Below are positions 31,256 to 43,569 of a DNA stretch of 64,000 nt, piece by piece. The notes under the pieces were generated by a model. The model worked only from the letters and a program-made list of their open reading frames with translations. It was not told the origin of the DNA and made no database searches. The DNA is taken from NCBI RefSeq assembly GCF_932274485.2, contig NC_065880.2, positions 6,239,695-6,303,694 of the forward strand. Direction: 5' to 3'. The translations under genes were made by a program, and so were the position numbers. Positions within the stretch are counted from its first letter, which is position 1; every line of letters begins with the position of its first letter. This DNA comes from Patella vulgata (lineage: Eukaryota; Mollusca; Gastropoda; Patellidae).

Positions 31256-31402
31256 GCTAATTGTAGGCTGGTTGGGGAGGTACGGAAATTTCCGGAGTCC
31301 ACAATGAACCCTTTAAATGAATGAGTATTTTGAGGAATACTAACCCCATTGTCGCCTCTGGAAATTTCCGAAGCTCTCCAACCACCCTACAGTTAGCATT
31401 CA
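31256..31402. repeat. Inverted repeat with two palindromic kappaB-like sites
   Basis: Arms of about 50 bp (31256-31305 and 31350-31402) sharing GCTAA(T/C)TGTAGG(C/G)TGGTTGG and the complementary CGGAAATTTCC region. GGAAATTTCC at 31284-31293 and 31360-31369 fits the NF-kappaB/Rel consensus GGRRNWYYCC exactly. It is either a small foldback element or a regulatory hairpin about 1 kb upstream of the CARD-ankyrin gene. Confidence 0.75.
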
Positions 31403-32196
31403 CGATACTAGTAGGTGGAAATTAAGAAGAATACCAAGCCTTGAACCCGAACCTTGACCCCGACTGACAGCTGTCAATCTGTTATCATGACTTTGTAAAC
31501 CGAATATGGGAGGGGCAATATCTACCCTAACTTTGAGTGATTCTCTATAGGTCTACTCGATTGAACATTCCAGAATTGAATTCTCGCAATCCCCCAAATT
31601 AGTGACACTCGAGTGAAAAGGGGTATTTCGGGTTATAACGCATGCGTCAACTGAATAAGAAAATATCTCAATCAACCATGCAGGCCAAACATATTTGTTG
31701 TGTTTAAACACGTCACGATTCTATTCACACCACCTCCATGGTCAGGACTGACAGAACTGTGACAGGACTGAATTCCGCGTTACCCGATTGCAATTCTGTC
31801 CGAATCGAGCACCCCCTTAGTAGCATACAAGGCAGTACATTACTAATAAATATATTAGTATCATAGACTAGATTATATAAGACAGGGTTCATACAACATT
31901 ATTTAACAAATCATAGAGATGAATAGGCCTACAATACATGTACATTAAGATATATCTTTGAAAACTAAACAAGGTTTAAGTATATACATACCAGCTTTGT
32001 TTGATTCTAATATATTATATACAATGTTATAAAACCCTAGATATTACCTTGTCTTGATCTGTCTAACAATTGTTCAGCTATTCGCCCTACTGCTCACAAT
32101 ATAATAATGTCCACCCAGTTAGCAAACAACACGTCAGGTCTATTGTTACCTTGAAAATCCAGGCTAATAGACATGTCAGCAAACCCGATTTCTATA
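31403..32196. other. Intergenic, nothing recognised
   Basis: AT-rich sequence without coding potential or a recognised repeat. Confidence 0.4.
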
Positions 32197-32290
32197 TTTA
32201 AAGATGCATTATGTTGGAGTGAAATCTGTTTATTACAGGTCTTTATATTAACTTCAAATGTTATATAAATTATCATTTAGACATGAATTC
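32197..32290 (+). mobile_element. MITE-1 terminal fragment
   Basis: TTTAAAGATGCATTATG followed by a diverged CTGTTTATTACAGGTCTTTA block; only about 90 bp remains. Confidence 0.6.
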
Positions 32291-32325
32291 ACATGGCAAG
32301 CCTATATGATCAACTCACCCTCTAG

Positions 32326-32658
32326 CATTACTGCCCGCGGGCCAAATCTGGCCCACCAACAGTTTAAATGTGGCCCGTTGAACAAATTTCAACAAACTGA
32401 CGTATCGATAATTCTATGAAACTAGCGGTGGAAATCATTTATTATTGTTTTCCGGTTTCAGTACGGCCCTGACTTCTGTACTGTATGTCATAGATATCTA
32501 AGTTGGCTAATTTCGTCCATTTCAAAGTAATGAATTGTATTATAATATGTAACGATTTTAATCAAATAAATCAATAAAATTTTCTTTATCTTGATATCTT
32601 TGTATATAAATTGTTAATTCATGTGGTCCCTGAATCGAAATGAATTTTATCACCCCTA
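32326..32658. mobile_element. Possible hAT-type MITE
   Basis: The left part has GCCCGCGGGCC and GGCCCACCA, word patterns common in hAT-derived elements. The reversed right end begins TAGGGGTG, similar to hAT termini. CTCTAG flanks both sides (32320-32325 and 32659-32664). The TIR match is weak, so this is tentative. Confidence 0.35.
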
Positions 32659-32664
32659 CTCTAG

Positions 32665-35249
32665 AATATCGGATGGCGGAGATTTAAATCAAATATAACA
32701 CATACTTTATGGAAACACAGGTACTAATTGATTTTGTTGAAAAGGATACTGCCACATCTCCATATTGATGACGATAATAATCTTTAATGCCCCTTACATT
32801 ACTAGCTGTTTTTACATACAGTATGTGTTATAGTTTAATACAATACATATATTAAACTAGATTTAAAGAAGATTTATTTATTCCTATCGTGTTTAAATAA
32901 TAATGATCTCATTACCTTGAATAACTGTACTTTAAATTACTTATATCGGCTTCTACAGATGATATTTTACATCAGAAGATGAACGAATTAATATTGATAC
33001 TGGAAATAGTATTCTGCTTTCTACAAGACTCGATTACATAGTCTCTAGGCGTGCAATGTTTAAATTCATGAATGAATATGCAAATAAACGACTTGATACA
33101 AAGAGCTATTAAACTGGGTTTTCCCCTTACCATAAATAGATATTGAGTCATTTATGACATATTTCAAGCGGTGTAAAGGGAGTTTGATAGTTAATCAACA
33201 TGCAACTTGGTGTGAAATTTACCTGTCCCAAATAAATTCACAATGATACGAAGAAATGTCATGTACTGATAATACAAGAAGGTGTATATTATAAATGACA
33301 TTTAAAGACATGTCTTCTATTCACTTATTCATTAAATATTAGCTTATCTATGTTAACAATTCCACGCTGATGAAATAATAATTATTATTTGCAGTTTTTT
33401 GGACACAAATTAGATTTCAAGATAATTTAAATGGACAGAAAAAGACATTGCCGATCAGTGGCGATGGCCAAAGTGTATTTTAATAAATCTAACTGGACGA
33501 CAATATTTCTTTTTCTTTTTATGCATTTAACTAAGGCAGTTTAGTCGGGCGTGTTTACATTACAAAGTATGCAACAATTCAGACCAATCTGCCCATTCAT
33601 ATTTAAGTTAGGAGAAAATTTATTTAATTGATCCACATAAAACTTTTTATTAAAAGTTTGTCAACTGGTGGGAACATTCTAACGTGTGTCTGTCGAAATT
33701 TACGAAAATATCTATTTGAATTGAACACAGCCTTTTATACTAGAAACTCATTTATTTTGTTTTATGTCTGGTGAAATATGTTCTTCCCCTGTTTATTGGC
33801 GACATTGTTAGGGTGACTCACCATAAATAAATATCTCCATATATCTCGACAATTTCGCCACAATATTTATATATATGCCAAGCCTCAAATCAGTTTCACA
33901 CAATTATAGTCACTAAATAAACGATCATGTTGTACTTAATAAGCTATGACCATTATCATGTATAAATAATAGACTGAAAACTGGTTCCATGTGTCGTCCA
34001 TAACATCCAGACACTTTTGAGTAAAAGATAGGTTACGTGCCCTTGTTTTGAAATTAGTCTCGCTTAACCAGTCTATCGACCATTCTAGGGCTGATTGACA
34101 GGTCGGGATAATCAAGACTACTCTTTTACGAAACATAACAGAAAGCTAGAACAAGAAATTGAATTTAGAAATGAGCACGTTAGCTAGCTCAACAATTGTT
34201 TTAAGAAGCTTGTAAAAGTAAAATGAAACTACTGATAGTATCATGTTCCTGTCTAACCCGAGTGTTTCAGAGATATTATTTGTACTAAACCAAAAGATGC
34301 CGCTCTTAACGGTACAGTTAATGATAAAGCGATTTAAAAAATGAAACGAACGTAATTTCTAAATCTGCTGTAATAACCAAGAAGCTTAATTTTACTGCTA
34401 TTCAAAATCGTCAACAAAAATTTTTTTACGGCTGTAATAGTTGATAGATTTGTAGAGAATTGCACGTGCCATGGCTATTTATAGTATCATACTGTCAGAA
34501 AGTTGGCCTCGACACGGCGAATGTGCACGCTTCAGTGGTAGTCTCGAATTATCAGCGGTTGACTGTATTTCTGTAGGTGCGTGGGTCACCCTAACATTGT
34601 AGAGTAAATATCTTCCCTGTTAATGGTTAATGGGAGGTAACTCTTTCTGACAAATCAGGATTTCAACCACTTATTTTCTGCCATTGGCTTCAATGTCAAA
34701 TCCATGAAATTTTCCGGCCAATGACTTTCTCTTTTTACAGTCCGATGCACGATTTGATTCTTTAAAATGGTAAAAAGACCAACATGTCACAATCAGCTGA
34801 TAAAAATATTGAAGGCGGTTGACCATTTGGTTTTTGTTCTAAATTTGATCAAATGAATCAACAGACTGTGACGTTTAGGTGATTCCCCTATTTCATGTGT
34901 GGTTAAAGGCTCAATACCACTCTTGTTGTAACTGAATAATATGTCCCAATCTTTATTCTGGTCAACAAATTGTACTATTTTAGAATATTTCAATTAATTG
35001 ATGATACAAATTTCATCTTAACACACCTTATTTAAAATTTTGAAAAATTCAACATAATCATATGGTTTGAAACGTCTAACGTAAACCTTTTCAAATGAAA
35101 CTTCGATTTAAAAATATTTTCGAACCCTCTGCACAAGTAAAATAGGATGTAATGGATAATTTACACTACAGGTAGGACACTTAAACATCTAGTATTTAAA
35201 TAGAGATATTATTTATTTTCTGGAGCTTTCAAGCCAGCAAGAGTGTTAT
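32665..35249. other. Intergenic, nothing recognised
   Basis: No gene, RNA or clear repeat found on either strand. Short open frames (for example near 33936-34136 on the - strand) show no domain or splice context. Confidence 0.4.
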
Positions 35250-35400
35250 TGTCCCTTTAATTCATGATGGCTCGGCCGTAAAATCACGAATATTCAGCAA
35301 ATCCTGACAGAAACTGTGAATCCAAACACTGTCGTTCGATTCTAAACCAAATGGTCTACCAAAATGGTTATTAGGTAAAAATAGGAAAAAGAAAGAATAT
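35250..35400 (+). repeat. MITE-3 related fragment
   Basis: ATGGCTCGGCCGTAAAATCACGAATATTCAGC...CCTGACAG and the following TCTAAACCAAATGG resemble the segments at 36375-36480 (same orientation) and 35770-35880 (inverted). Confidence 0.6.
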
Positions 35401-35682
35401 TGCTCTATTAATAGACGGGCGACATTCTTACTAGCCTCAGCTAAGGCTTAGTTAAAATTACATTTATACACACCTTGTGGTCCGCTCTTTGACAAAACTT
35501 TATCCTAGCAACTAACCTTTTACCCTAGCAACTCACATTCTACAGCCCTTTGTTCTAGGAACTCACCTTTTACAGCCCTTATTACTCTAGGAACTCGTGT
35601 AGTGTAGTCGTCTGGTAAATTTTTCCTGTTTATGGTTTCGGTTTATATGCAAGGGAGATAAATCTATTATTCCACTTGGGGA

Positions 35683-36103
35683 CAGACCACCATTAAATTT
35701 CACCATTAAATTCTAGTTCGTCTATTTATAGCAATTCTCTCTCTGTCTTTTTTCTCCCCTTTTGCATGCCCATTTTTGTTGATTTTTTGGTCTAGAATGG
35801 ACGAAGAGGGTTTGAATTAACAGTTCTGCCAGGTTTTGGTAAATATTCCTGATTTTGAGGCGTAAGAATAACAGGGTTATCAGGTTGGTTACGATGATAT
35901 GTACGGCAACTAGTTACATGCTTTTGTGTATCTCAAACTTTTGGTGGTCAACCTCATATAAATTTTAGTGCAAAGACATGACCATTTGTTCCCCTGTCTG
36001 TAGTGAAAAGCATTCAGCCCAACGAAAATTTGGGGAAAAGTTGGAGGTTGGCAAGGAGGCCAGAATTAACATTGAAGTCAATGGGGAAATTAATGGTGGT
36101 CTG
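35683..36103 (-). mobile_element. MITE-3 candidate with CAGACCACCATTAA ends
   Basis: Ends CAGACCACCATTAAATTTC and the complement of GAAATTAATGGTGGTCTG are inverted repeats of about 18 bp. The interior (TTGATTTTTTGGTCTAGAA, GCCAGGTTTTGGTAAATATT) is shared in inverted orientation with 36240-36545. No coding capacity. Confidence 0.6.
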
Positions 36104-36239
36104 CCTCCATTTAACTGTTAAGGTACTGTCAAGGTTAAATGGCCACAGATCACGAATGATTATCGTCTCTTAGATCGGCTCTAACCATTCCCAAACTTTC
36201 GTTTGGTAGAACGATTTCTACCACAGACAGGACAACATG

Positions 36240-36545
36240 TGGCAACCTTTTGTCCCAAAGCACGCATGAGATTCATTATGAAAAACTTGAGATACACAAG
36301 CTGGAAGTAGAGACAATTAAGCATGCAATTTTTCTCCCTACATTTCAGCATATCCAACCTCATAACTCTTGTATCCTTCCGCCCCAAAATCATGAATATT
36401 CACCAAAACCTGACAGAAAATATATATTCAAACCGTTTTCTTCAGTTCTACACCAAAAAATCAACACAAATCGCCAAGTAAAAGAGGGGAAAAGAGAAAG
36501 GAGGGGAATGACAAAAAAAGCCTTGGCCCTTGGTGAGCTGTGTCC
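36240..36545 (+). repeat. MITE-3 related copy
   Basis: ATCATGAATATTCACCAAAAC, CCTGACAGAAAAT and CACCAAAAAATCAACACAAA match the complement of 35700-35890. Ends are not clear. Confidence 0.6.
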
Positions 36546-36585
36546 ATATTAAGCAATATGGTTTCGGAATTTACGTCACGGTTTA

Positions 36586-38283
36586 AATAATAATAATAAT
36601 AATATTTAATGAGGCAACTTATTTAGTTTGCAAACAAATCAATCTTCCATAAGTCCCCCCTAAGCTACAAAGACACATATACATGTAATATCAGGAAAAA
36701 TTCAAAATCCTTTGAAATGCAATAGCATTTTAAAGTGGGAAGTTTGGGAAGTCACTCCAAACTACAAAACATATACGTTATACAAGTAGTATATAGGACG
36801 AACACTATAATTACACACAAAATAAGATATACTGCAGTTGCAAATTAATTATATACGAAAATAATAAGTATATCACCAGTTGAATATTACGGTTTCTTCA
36901 GTGCTCAATATAAATAAGTTTTCGGTTTAATCTTAAAATTTTCAGCATTTTTACACATCTTTATATAAAAAGGCAGATTGTTCCATAAAAGACATGCAGA
37001 ATAATGAAAAGTACGTTTCATGGATTCCGTTTTGCATTTTTGAAGGAAAAGAGATTTTCTGGTCTGTGAACGGAGCAAGATATCAGTTTTGGAATCAAGA
37101 GATCTTTCAATTAAATAGGAGTTTAGATACAATGAAATATTAAATATAATAATTTTGAATGATAAGACAATTTTATTATAAAGAATCCTCTGTGTATGTG
37201 TAAGCCAACCGAGTTTAGTAAATAAAGAGTTGGATGGAGTTTCGATTGGTGCATCAAGAATAATTCTTGCTGGCCTCTTTTGTAATTTTAAAAGAATGTC
37301 TAATCTACTTTTAGTAGCATTCCCCCAAATAATAGAGCAATAATCAAATATTGGTAGTATGTAACTATTATAAAACAAAATTATAAAAGGTAAGTGATCT
37401 TTTATCTTATTTAGGAGAAACACCTTTGATGCAAGTTTTTTTTAGACATATTATGTGCTATTTGTGCTTCCCAATTATGGTCTTGGTCAATTTGAATTCC
37501 GAGTAATTTTGCGGTAGTAACCGTCGCAGTTTTCTCAACATGGAGTGATAAAGTTAGATTTTTCTGATTTCTTTCGTGTTTTGATGAAATCAGCATTGAT
37601 TTTGTTTTCGAAGGATTGATTACCATTCCATTGTTTGTGAACAAGGCAGGGTACTCTCATCTTCAAACAAATCTATCTGACTTGATTCAATATTGAGTGG
37701 GAGATCATTTATAAAAATAAGGAATAGGAGAGGACCCAGGATCGAACCTTGTGGAACCCCGCATTTGACTGTAGTAATTGAGGAGGTAATTGATCCTAAA
37801 CAAACTTTTTTGCCTCCGTGAGTCAAGATATGATTCAATCAAAATTTGTGAATTATTATCAAATCGATAAAGATGTAGTTTTTCGATAATAAGCTTGTGA
37901 TCAATGAGATCAAATGCTTTGTTAAAATCAAAATACACTATACCACTCATCACACCATTATCGATGGCATCAAGCCAATTGTCTGTCATTCTGATCAGTG
38001 CAGTAGCACGTGAATGATTTGATCTAAATCCAGATTGATATGCATAAAGAACATTGAAAGATTTGAATTTGAGTGTTCAGGTGCCTTTCGAATATTTTTG
38101 AAATTGTAGGGAGAATTGATATTGGCCTATGATTGTTCGGATCATCTTTAGCTCCCTTCTTATGTATAGGAATAATTTTAGCAGGTTTAAGGGCACTAAT
38201 TATATATACAAGGAACATGTTTTGAGAAATACAGAGATTTATGATAAATGTCAAGCTGCTACAAATTGTATACGCAGACAATT
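36586..38283 (-). mobile_element. 5'-truncated LINE (CR1/L2/Jockey-like) with reverse transcriptase fragments
   Basis: On the - strand the order is [92 protein letters not shown] and an ATT-repeat tail (36586-36605). The frame is broken between these blocks. The catalytic YADD-like motif reads LFEDE, and a stretch after it is missing, so it is dead. Family placement among non-LTR elements is by motif style only. A sister copy lies at 46793-48411. Confidence 0.9.
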
Positions 38284-38599
38284 TTAAAAGAGTTATGGTC
38301 CTTGTTTGACTTCATGGAACCTTGTGGGCCCCCTAACGACGATTAACATCCAAATTGTATGGAAGTTTTATGCATGAATTAAATTGGTAAAACGTACAAT
38401 CGTTTAAATTTTAAAAACGATAAAATTGGTTATGTATCCGAATTTCATCTTATCAAAACGCTTATCGTCAATATCAAAGTACAGAAATCGGATTGTTAAA
38501 AGTACAAAATGACGTCCTCTTATCCACTGATAATCAATGCGGTTGCTGCTTTTAGATCTTACAGTACCATTTGACCACGACTTGCTGATGAACTTGGTC
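38284..38599. other. Spacer between two LINE remnants
   Basis: No feature recognised. Confidence 0.4.
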
Positions 38600-39265
38600 T
38601 AACAGTTTTAGTATAATGATCTATAAAATCTTATTTTAAAAATAATAGTTCCCAATATGTCATTATACAAACAATCTGACAAACGAGACGAGCTTCAGTG
38701 AGCCCTAGGATAAGTTTTAGGCCAAATTTTGTTTAGCATATACACCACCACATTGTCCAAAATTATTCAGAAACATCGTCAGCAATTACAACATTACGCG
38801 GATGTCAACCAGTTGTACCAATCATATAAACTATCTCTCCAAATCTAATATTGAAAAAAAATATCAGTGAGATTCGTACATGGACGGGGATCAATGTTCT
38901 TAAAGTGAACAACGAAAAGATTGAATATATTGTTTTTTTGAACAATCTGTTTAGTGTCCAAACTTGATGAAGGTATTTTACTCTTAGTAGATGAGCATAA
39001 AATAATACCCCTAGGTTTAGTTAGTCAACTTCCATGAAGAAACAATAATTAGTGATATTTGCAGATCCTGTTATTTATAACTGAGGAATATTAATAACAT
39101 CAGTTAAGCCCGTGAAAATTGTTGTCCAGGCGCTTGTCATATCACGATTAGATCAATGCAATTCTACATTTTAGTAACTGGTCGTTAATTGTAAAAAATT
39201 AAGGACGCGGCAGCTCGGCCAATTACCGGAAACCAATATGATGATAATACCATATTACAATTCAA
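38600..39265 (+). mobile_element. Ancient LINE reverse transcriptase fragment of a different lineage
   Basis: Weak but ordered translations: LGQILFSIYTTTLSKIIQ, LHYADVNQLYQSYKLSL (a YADD-type site with Asn in place of the second Asp), ISEIRTWTGINVLKVNNEK, VISRLDQCNSTF and KDAAARPITG. This is the order of a CR1/L2-type reverse transcriptase with several stops and frame changes. Confidence 0.7.
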
Positions 39266-39269
39266 TTAA

Positions 39270-39480
39270 TGTCATTCTACGGTGACTCATTGAGTGAAAT
39301 GTTGACTCGCTAACCTGGAGGTCCCGTATTCTACCCCGGTATTATCCGAAAAGGGTCATCGGGATTTTTCGGTCTCCCCCACCCCCCCAGCAGGACAGTA
39401 GGAATGGCATGGGACAACGCGTTTTCGGGTATCCACGTATATTCGTAACTAGGCAGTGACGGTATGGACAATTTTCTTTT
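39270..39480 (+). mobile_element. tRNA-like SINE head, degraded
   Basis: GGTGACTCATTGAGTGAAATG (A-box-like), GACTCGCTAACCTGGAGGTC and GTATTCTACCCCG (B-box-like), followed by words shared with the 21262 element. Confidence 0.5.
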
Positions 39481-39622
39481 CTATTTTGGTAGGCTAGCTA
39501 CGCTCACCAATGTGTACTTAATCAGGTGGAATGTATTTTTAAAATCACGCTTGGATCAAATTCTGACTAGCATCATCTGCCTAACAATAATTTCCTGGTA
39601 AGATCACAACATCAATGTTGAT

Positions 39623-40054
39623 TTAAATTGACAAATAATTCGCGTTTTCAATGAAAATTGTAAAACTGGCACATGAATCGCTTGCCAGAATGTTTTCGAG
39701 CGCCATTTGTAATGAAGCGACACGATGAACGAGGCTAAACATATTCCACAGGAGAATACTACCTGTGTAGACTGCAATAACTAGACGCCAAAGACAGCCA
39801 TTCAATTTTGACTCTTCACGTATTTCGCCGAACATAACTGAAACGACTGAATGTATCATATACGTTGCGAACCATTTGTGTCCATTTCTATGTGCCAAAG
39901 AATAGAGATTTGGCTTCTTTAACCCAGAAGTTACGGTCAGATAAAATAGGTTAAGAATTGTGGCCTGTAGATCGTAAGCAAACATAAATGTGAAGGGACA
40001 CACAGACATGAAAATGTGGGCACATAAAAGGTGTAACATTGTGCCAGCTTTCAA
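39623..40054 (-). CDS. Unidentified 143-codon open frame
   Basis: ATG to stop without interruption. The translation has several hydrophobic stretches (MLHLLCAHIFMSVCPFTFMF, LVIAVYTGSILLWNMF) that could be membrane segments. No family was recognised and no splice partners were found. Given the AT-rich surroundings a 143-codon frame is longer than expected by chance, but it may still be fortuitous. Confidence 0.25.
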   Translation of the reverse strand: MKAGTMLHLLCAHIFMSVCPFTFMFAYDLQATILNLFYLTVTSGLKKPNLYSLAHRNGHKWFATYMIHSVVSVMFGEIREESKLNGCLWRLVIAVYTGSILLWNMFSLVHRVASLQMALENILASDSCASFTIFIENANYLSI

Positions 40055-40511
40055 TTTAAATGCATGACAAAGTTGATATTGGGCCTATGTTTAAGAAATG
40101 GTGCATCAGTCATTTGTGGATTTATAGTCTGTTGATAACTTAGCAGTTAGTAGTTGCCCGACAGCGACAACCTATCGTCTTCGAATTTGCCCGATACAGT
40201 TAATATTTAGGGGCGAATCCATGATTTTCAGAAAGGGGGGTGGGGAGTCGTTTCGGAGTAAATTACGATTTCCAGCCTAAACTATTTTTATTCTCCTTTC
40301 CCGCGAGAGTATATGGGGCAAAAAATTGTTCGACCCCCCCCCCCCCCCCCCGGATGCACGTCTGATATTCACTTTATTCTTTCTTTACACCAGACTGTAA
40401 ATAAACATGATAGAGCCGTTGTTGACCATGTCAGCTGAAGGGAAAGGTTCTTGGGGAGTTCATTGCATGGCAATCCATCTTTCACATAATTATTATATGG
40501 TTGTATTTCAG

Positions 40512-43296
40512 GTTCGTAGAGGCTGTCAATGTTAACCAACAAGATATTAATGAGAAAACTCCCATCCTTCTGTCAGCGGAACGTGGTAGGATAGAAAAGG
40601 TAATACATTTAGCACAGAGAGGAGTAGGCATTGATGTTACAGGCCATACAGATACACCTCTTCATTATCTTGCAGGAAGTAAGGAAAAGTTAGATTCGTA
40701 TGATAAATGTATTCAGTTATTAATATCTAAAGGTTTCGATATAAACAAACTAAACTCATCCAATGAAACTCCACTGTATTTAGCAGTTTGTAAAAGAAAT
40801 AAAGAGATGGTGAAGTCATTAATTAATTCAAATTGTGACGTCAATATCAAAGAAGGTACCGTTTCGAAATCAATATTATCAGTGGCAATACAAATAGCAG
40901 AAACGACTATTGCTAAAATGCTGATTAAAGCTGGTTGTGATGTTAACAGCACTGATAAAAATGGCGTTACACCTTTAATGGAATGCGTAACAAATGATAA
41001 CCAAGTGGTAGCTAAACTACTTATTGGACAAGGCGCATCTGTGAACGCTAAAGATAACAAAGGTCTGTGTGTATTGGGATACTTATTAAGTTCTTACTAC
41101 CATCCTTATAGACATTATTCTTCATCAGATATTCTGGAGATGATGATGGAGGCTGGGTTAGATTGGACTAATATTAACAAACATAATAAAAATCTTTGTA
41201 GAGTAATTGATAGTGGCGATTATAAATCGGCTTCATTACTTATCGAGCACGGCATCGATGTCAATTCGGTAGATAAAAATGGAGATAAACCCCTTGCTCT
41301 TGCCTCCAAAAATTGTGAAACACATCTGGTGACATTACTAATATCAAAAGATTGTGATATAAATCATCAGAATCAACGAGGAGAGACAGCGTTACATAAA
41401 GCTATACAAGTTCGGCGATATTCTCATCCGAATCGGAGCAATGTTATAAAAATCTTGCTGCAGAATAGAATAAACCGGAACCTTAGAGACGCCAATGGAC
41501 AAACGGCCTTGTACATGGCAGTAGATGCACGAGACAGATCTATTACCGAAGTTTTATTGAAGGCTGGTGCCAATGTAAACCATTGTGATAAGAGCCGACA
41601 AACTCCATTGATGAATGCAGTGACTAAGATGGACAATGTTAATGCCGATATTTTGCTAAAGGCTGGTGCTGACCTGAAACCGAGAGATGTATTAGGTAGA
41701 ACTGCAATAAACCTTGCAGCTCTCTTGAATGATTCAATAGTTTTAGATGTTTTACTGAAATTTGCAAATTTGAGAGGTGAAGCAGAGTGCATCGATAATG
41801 CCTCATATGAAAATAGCAAAACACCTTTGATGGTGGTAGCAGGAACAGGACATAAATTTATAGTAGCAAAACTACTCACAGCTGGCTGTAATATCAACCT
41901 ACAGGACTATGGTGGTAAGACGGCGTTGATGTTTGCTGTAGACAACCAGAATATTGGTGATAAGAATGGGAAAACAGCGTTGATGGTGGCCGTTGAAAAA
42001 CAAAGAGACGGTCATTGTAAAGAATGGATGAAATATGGTGCATCGGTAAACCATGTTGATAATAATGGAAATACAGCATTAATGATTGCATTCAGGTTGA
42101 ATAACGGGAAGATTGTAAATGATTTACTGAAAGCTGGAGCTGATGTTAATCTGAGTGATAGCGATGGAAATACAGCTTTAATGATTGCAGTCGGGTTGAA
42201 TAACGGGAAGATTGTAAATGATTTACTGAAAGCTGGAGCTGATGTTAATCTGAGTGATAACATTGGAAATACAGCTTTAATGATTGCAGTCGGGTTGAAT
42301 AACGGGAAGATTGTAAATGATTTACTGAAAGCTGGAGCTGATGTTAATCTGAGTGATAGCGGTGGACAGACGGCTTTAATGATTGCAGTCGGGTTGAATA
42401 ACGGGAAGATTGTAAATGATTTACTGAAAGCTGGAGCTGATGTTAATCTGAGTGATAGCGATGGACAGACGGCTTTAATGATTGCAGTCTGGTTGAATAA
42501 CGGGAAGATTGTAAATGGTTTGCTGAAAGCTGGAGCTGATGTTAATCTGAGTGATAGCGATGGACAGACGGCATTGATGACTGCAGCACGAAACTGTAAT
42601 AGATCTATTTTAGAATGTTTACTCAAAGCTGGAGCTGATGTTAATAAAACTGATACAGATGGAAGATCAGCTATACATGGTATAATGGTTGGTGCTAGGG
42701 GTCGGAAATGGATCAACTGTCTAAAATTGCTTTTAATGAATAAATGCCATGTGACTTTGGGCATTCTATTTAAATGGTTACTGGAAAGAAACCAAGCAGA
42801 TTCCCCATGTTATATTGCTAGAGATAATTGGTTGGTGGAAAAAGATGTAGTCGATCTTGTACGGTATCTCGTTACCGAGAACTGTTCTCTCAAAGGCTTG
42901 GATCTTAGAAGAGTCAAATGTCAATTTAGGTTTCCAGATAATGTGACGCTTTCCAAAATTTTTTTTGAAAGTGGTGCACCACAGAGAGAAACAGAGAACA
43001 TTATTTCGGTACAGGATTCCACATACAATTTGATTCCGGGAGAATCAAACGATACGTGTGAAGAACAACTCGCTGACTTCCGTGATTTCTGTAAATCAAG
43101 AAGTTTGAAGTCAAGATGTAGAAGAGAAATCAGACACTGTATCGGACCAGGAATCAGCAGTAAAATAACTCAAGTTGGTTTACCACAACGTCTACAAGAT
43201 TATGTCGTCATGAAAGACTTGATACCCGAGAAATACTTTACTCTTGTAATAAACAATACAGGTTATATATATGACGAATACCATTATTATTTTTAA
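40512..43296 (+). CDS. Ankyrin repeat and SOCS box protein 1 of pair (long terminal exon)
   Basis: An open frame of about 927 codons begins at a GTATTTCAG acceptor (phase 2; no in-frame ATG at its start) and ends at TAA. It is therefore the last exon of a gene whose first exon I could not find. About twenty ankyrin repeats are followed by a SOCS box. The BC-box SLKSRCRREI fits (S/T/P)LxxxCxxx(A/I/L/V), and the Cullin-box-like part is VGLPQRLQDYVV. Such proteins bind Elongin B/C and Cullin 5 and bring ankyrin-bound substrates for ubiquitination. Five 99-bp ankyrin units (42058-42552) are nearly identical. After the stop, another frame reads NDYDEDYSGKDYYDE, matching the acidic tail of the paralogue at 54081, so the tail was lost by a frame change. 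Relative to the paralogue it also lacks about 210 N-terminal residues. Confidence 0.9.
42058..42552 (+). repeat. Five 99-bp coding ankyrin repeat units
   Basis: Units start at 42058, 42157, 42256, 42355 and 42454, each encoding one 33-residue ankyrin repeat (TALMIAVGLNNGKIVNDLLK, AGADVNLSD). Differences are confined to a few bases per unit, so expansion is recent. Confidence 0.95.
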
Positions 43297-43569
43297 AATG
43301 ATTATGATGAAGACTATTCTGGTAAAGACTATTATGATGAAACTCTCTTTAACATATTCTGAAAACATGTATGATGAAAGAAATTTGGTAGAGGCTCTTT
43401 TTGTGAAGTCTGTGGTGATGAAGGTTAGTATAATAACCAGACAATTATTATGACTCGTCTGACTAAAGTCTCTATAATCAACTATTTTCGCTTAATTAAT
43501 TGCACATTGATGTTTTTCAAAAGTATCGTTCAATCAAACTGATTATCAAGTATACACTTATGCCTGGCT

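Noticed and set aside
36905-38281. Reverse transcriptase frames as host genes
   Set aside because: Ordered LINE blocks with an ATT tail and a sister copy elsewhere in the window show a dead non-LTR element.
39623-40054. Promotion of the 143-codon frame to a named membrane protein
   Set aside because: Hydrophobic stretches are visible but no family motif; kept only as a low-confidence open frame.
42012-42764. 250-codon - strand open frame
   Set aside because: Antisense shadow of the homogenised ankyrin units; the + strand carries the conserved domain.
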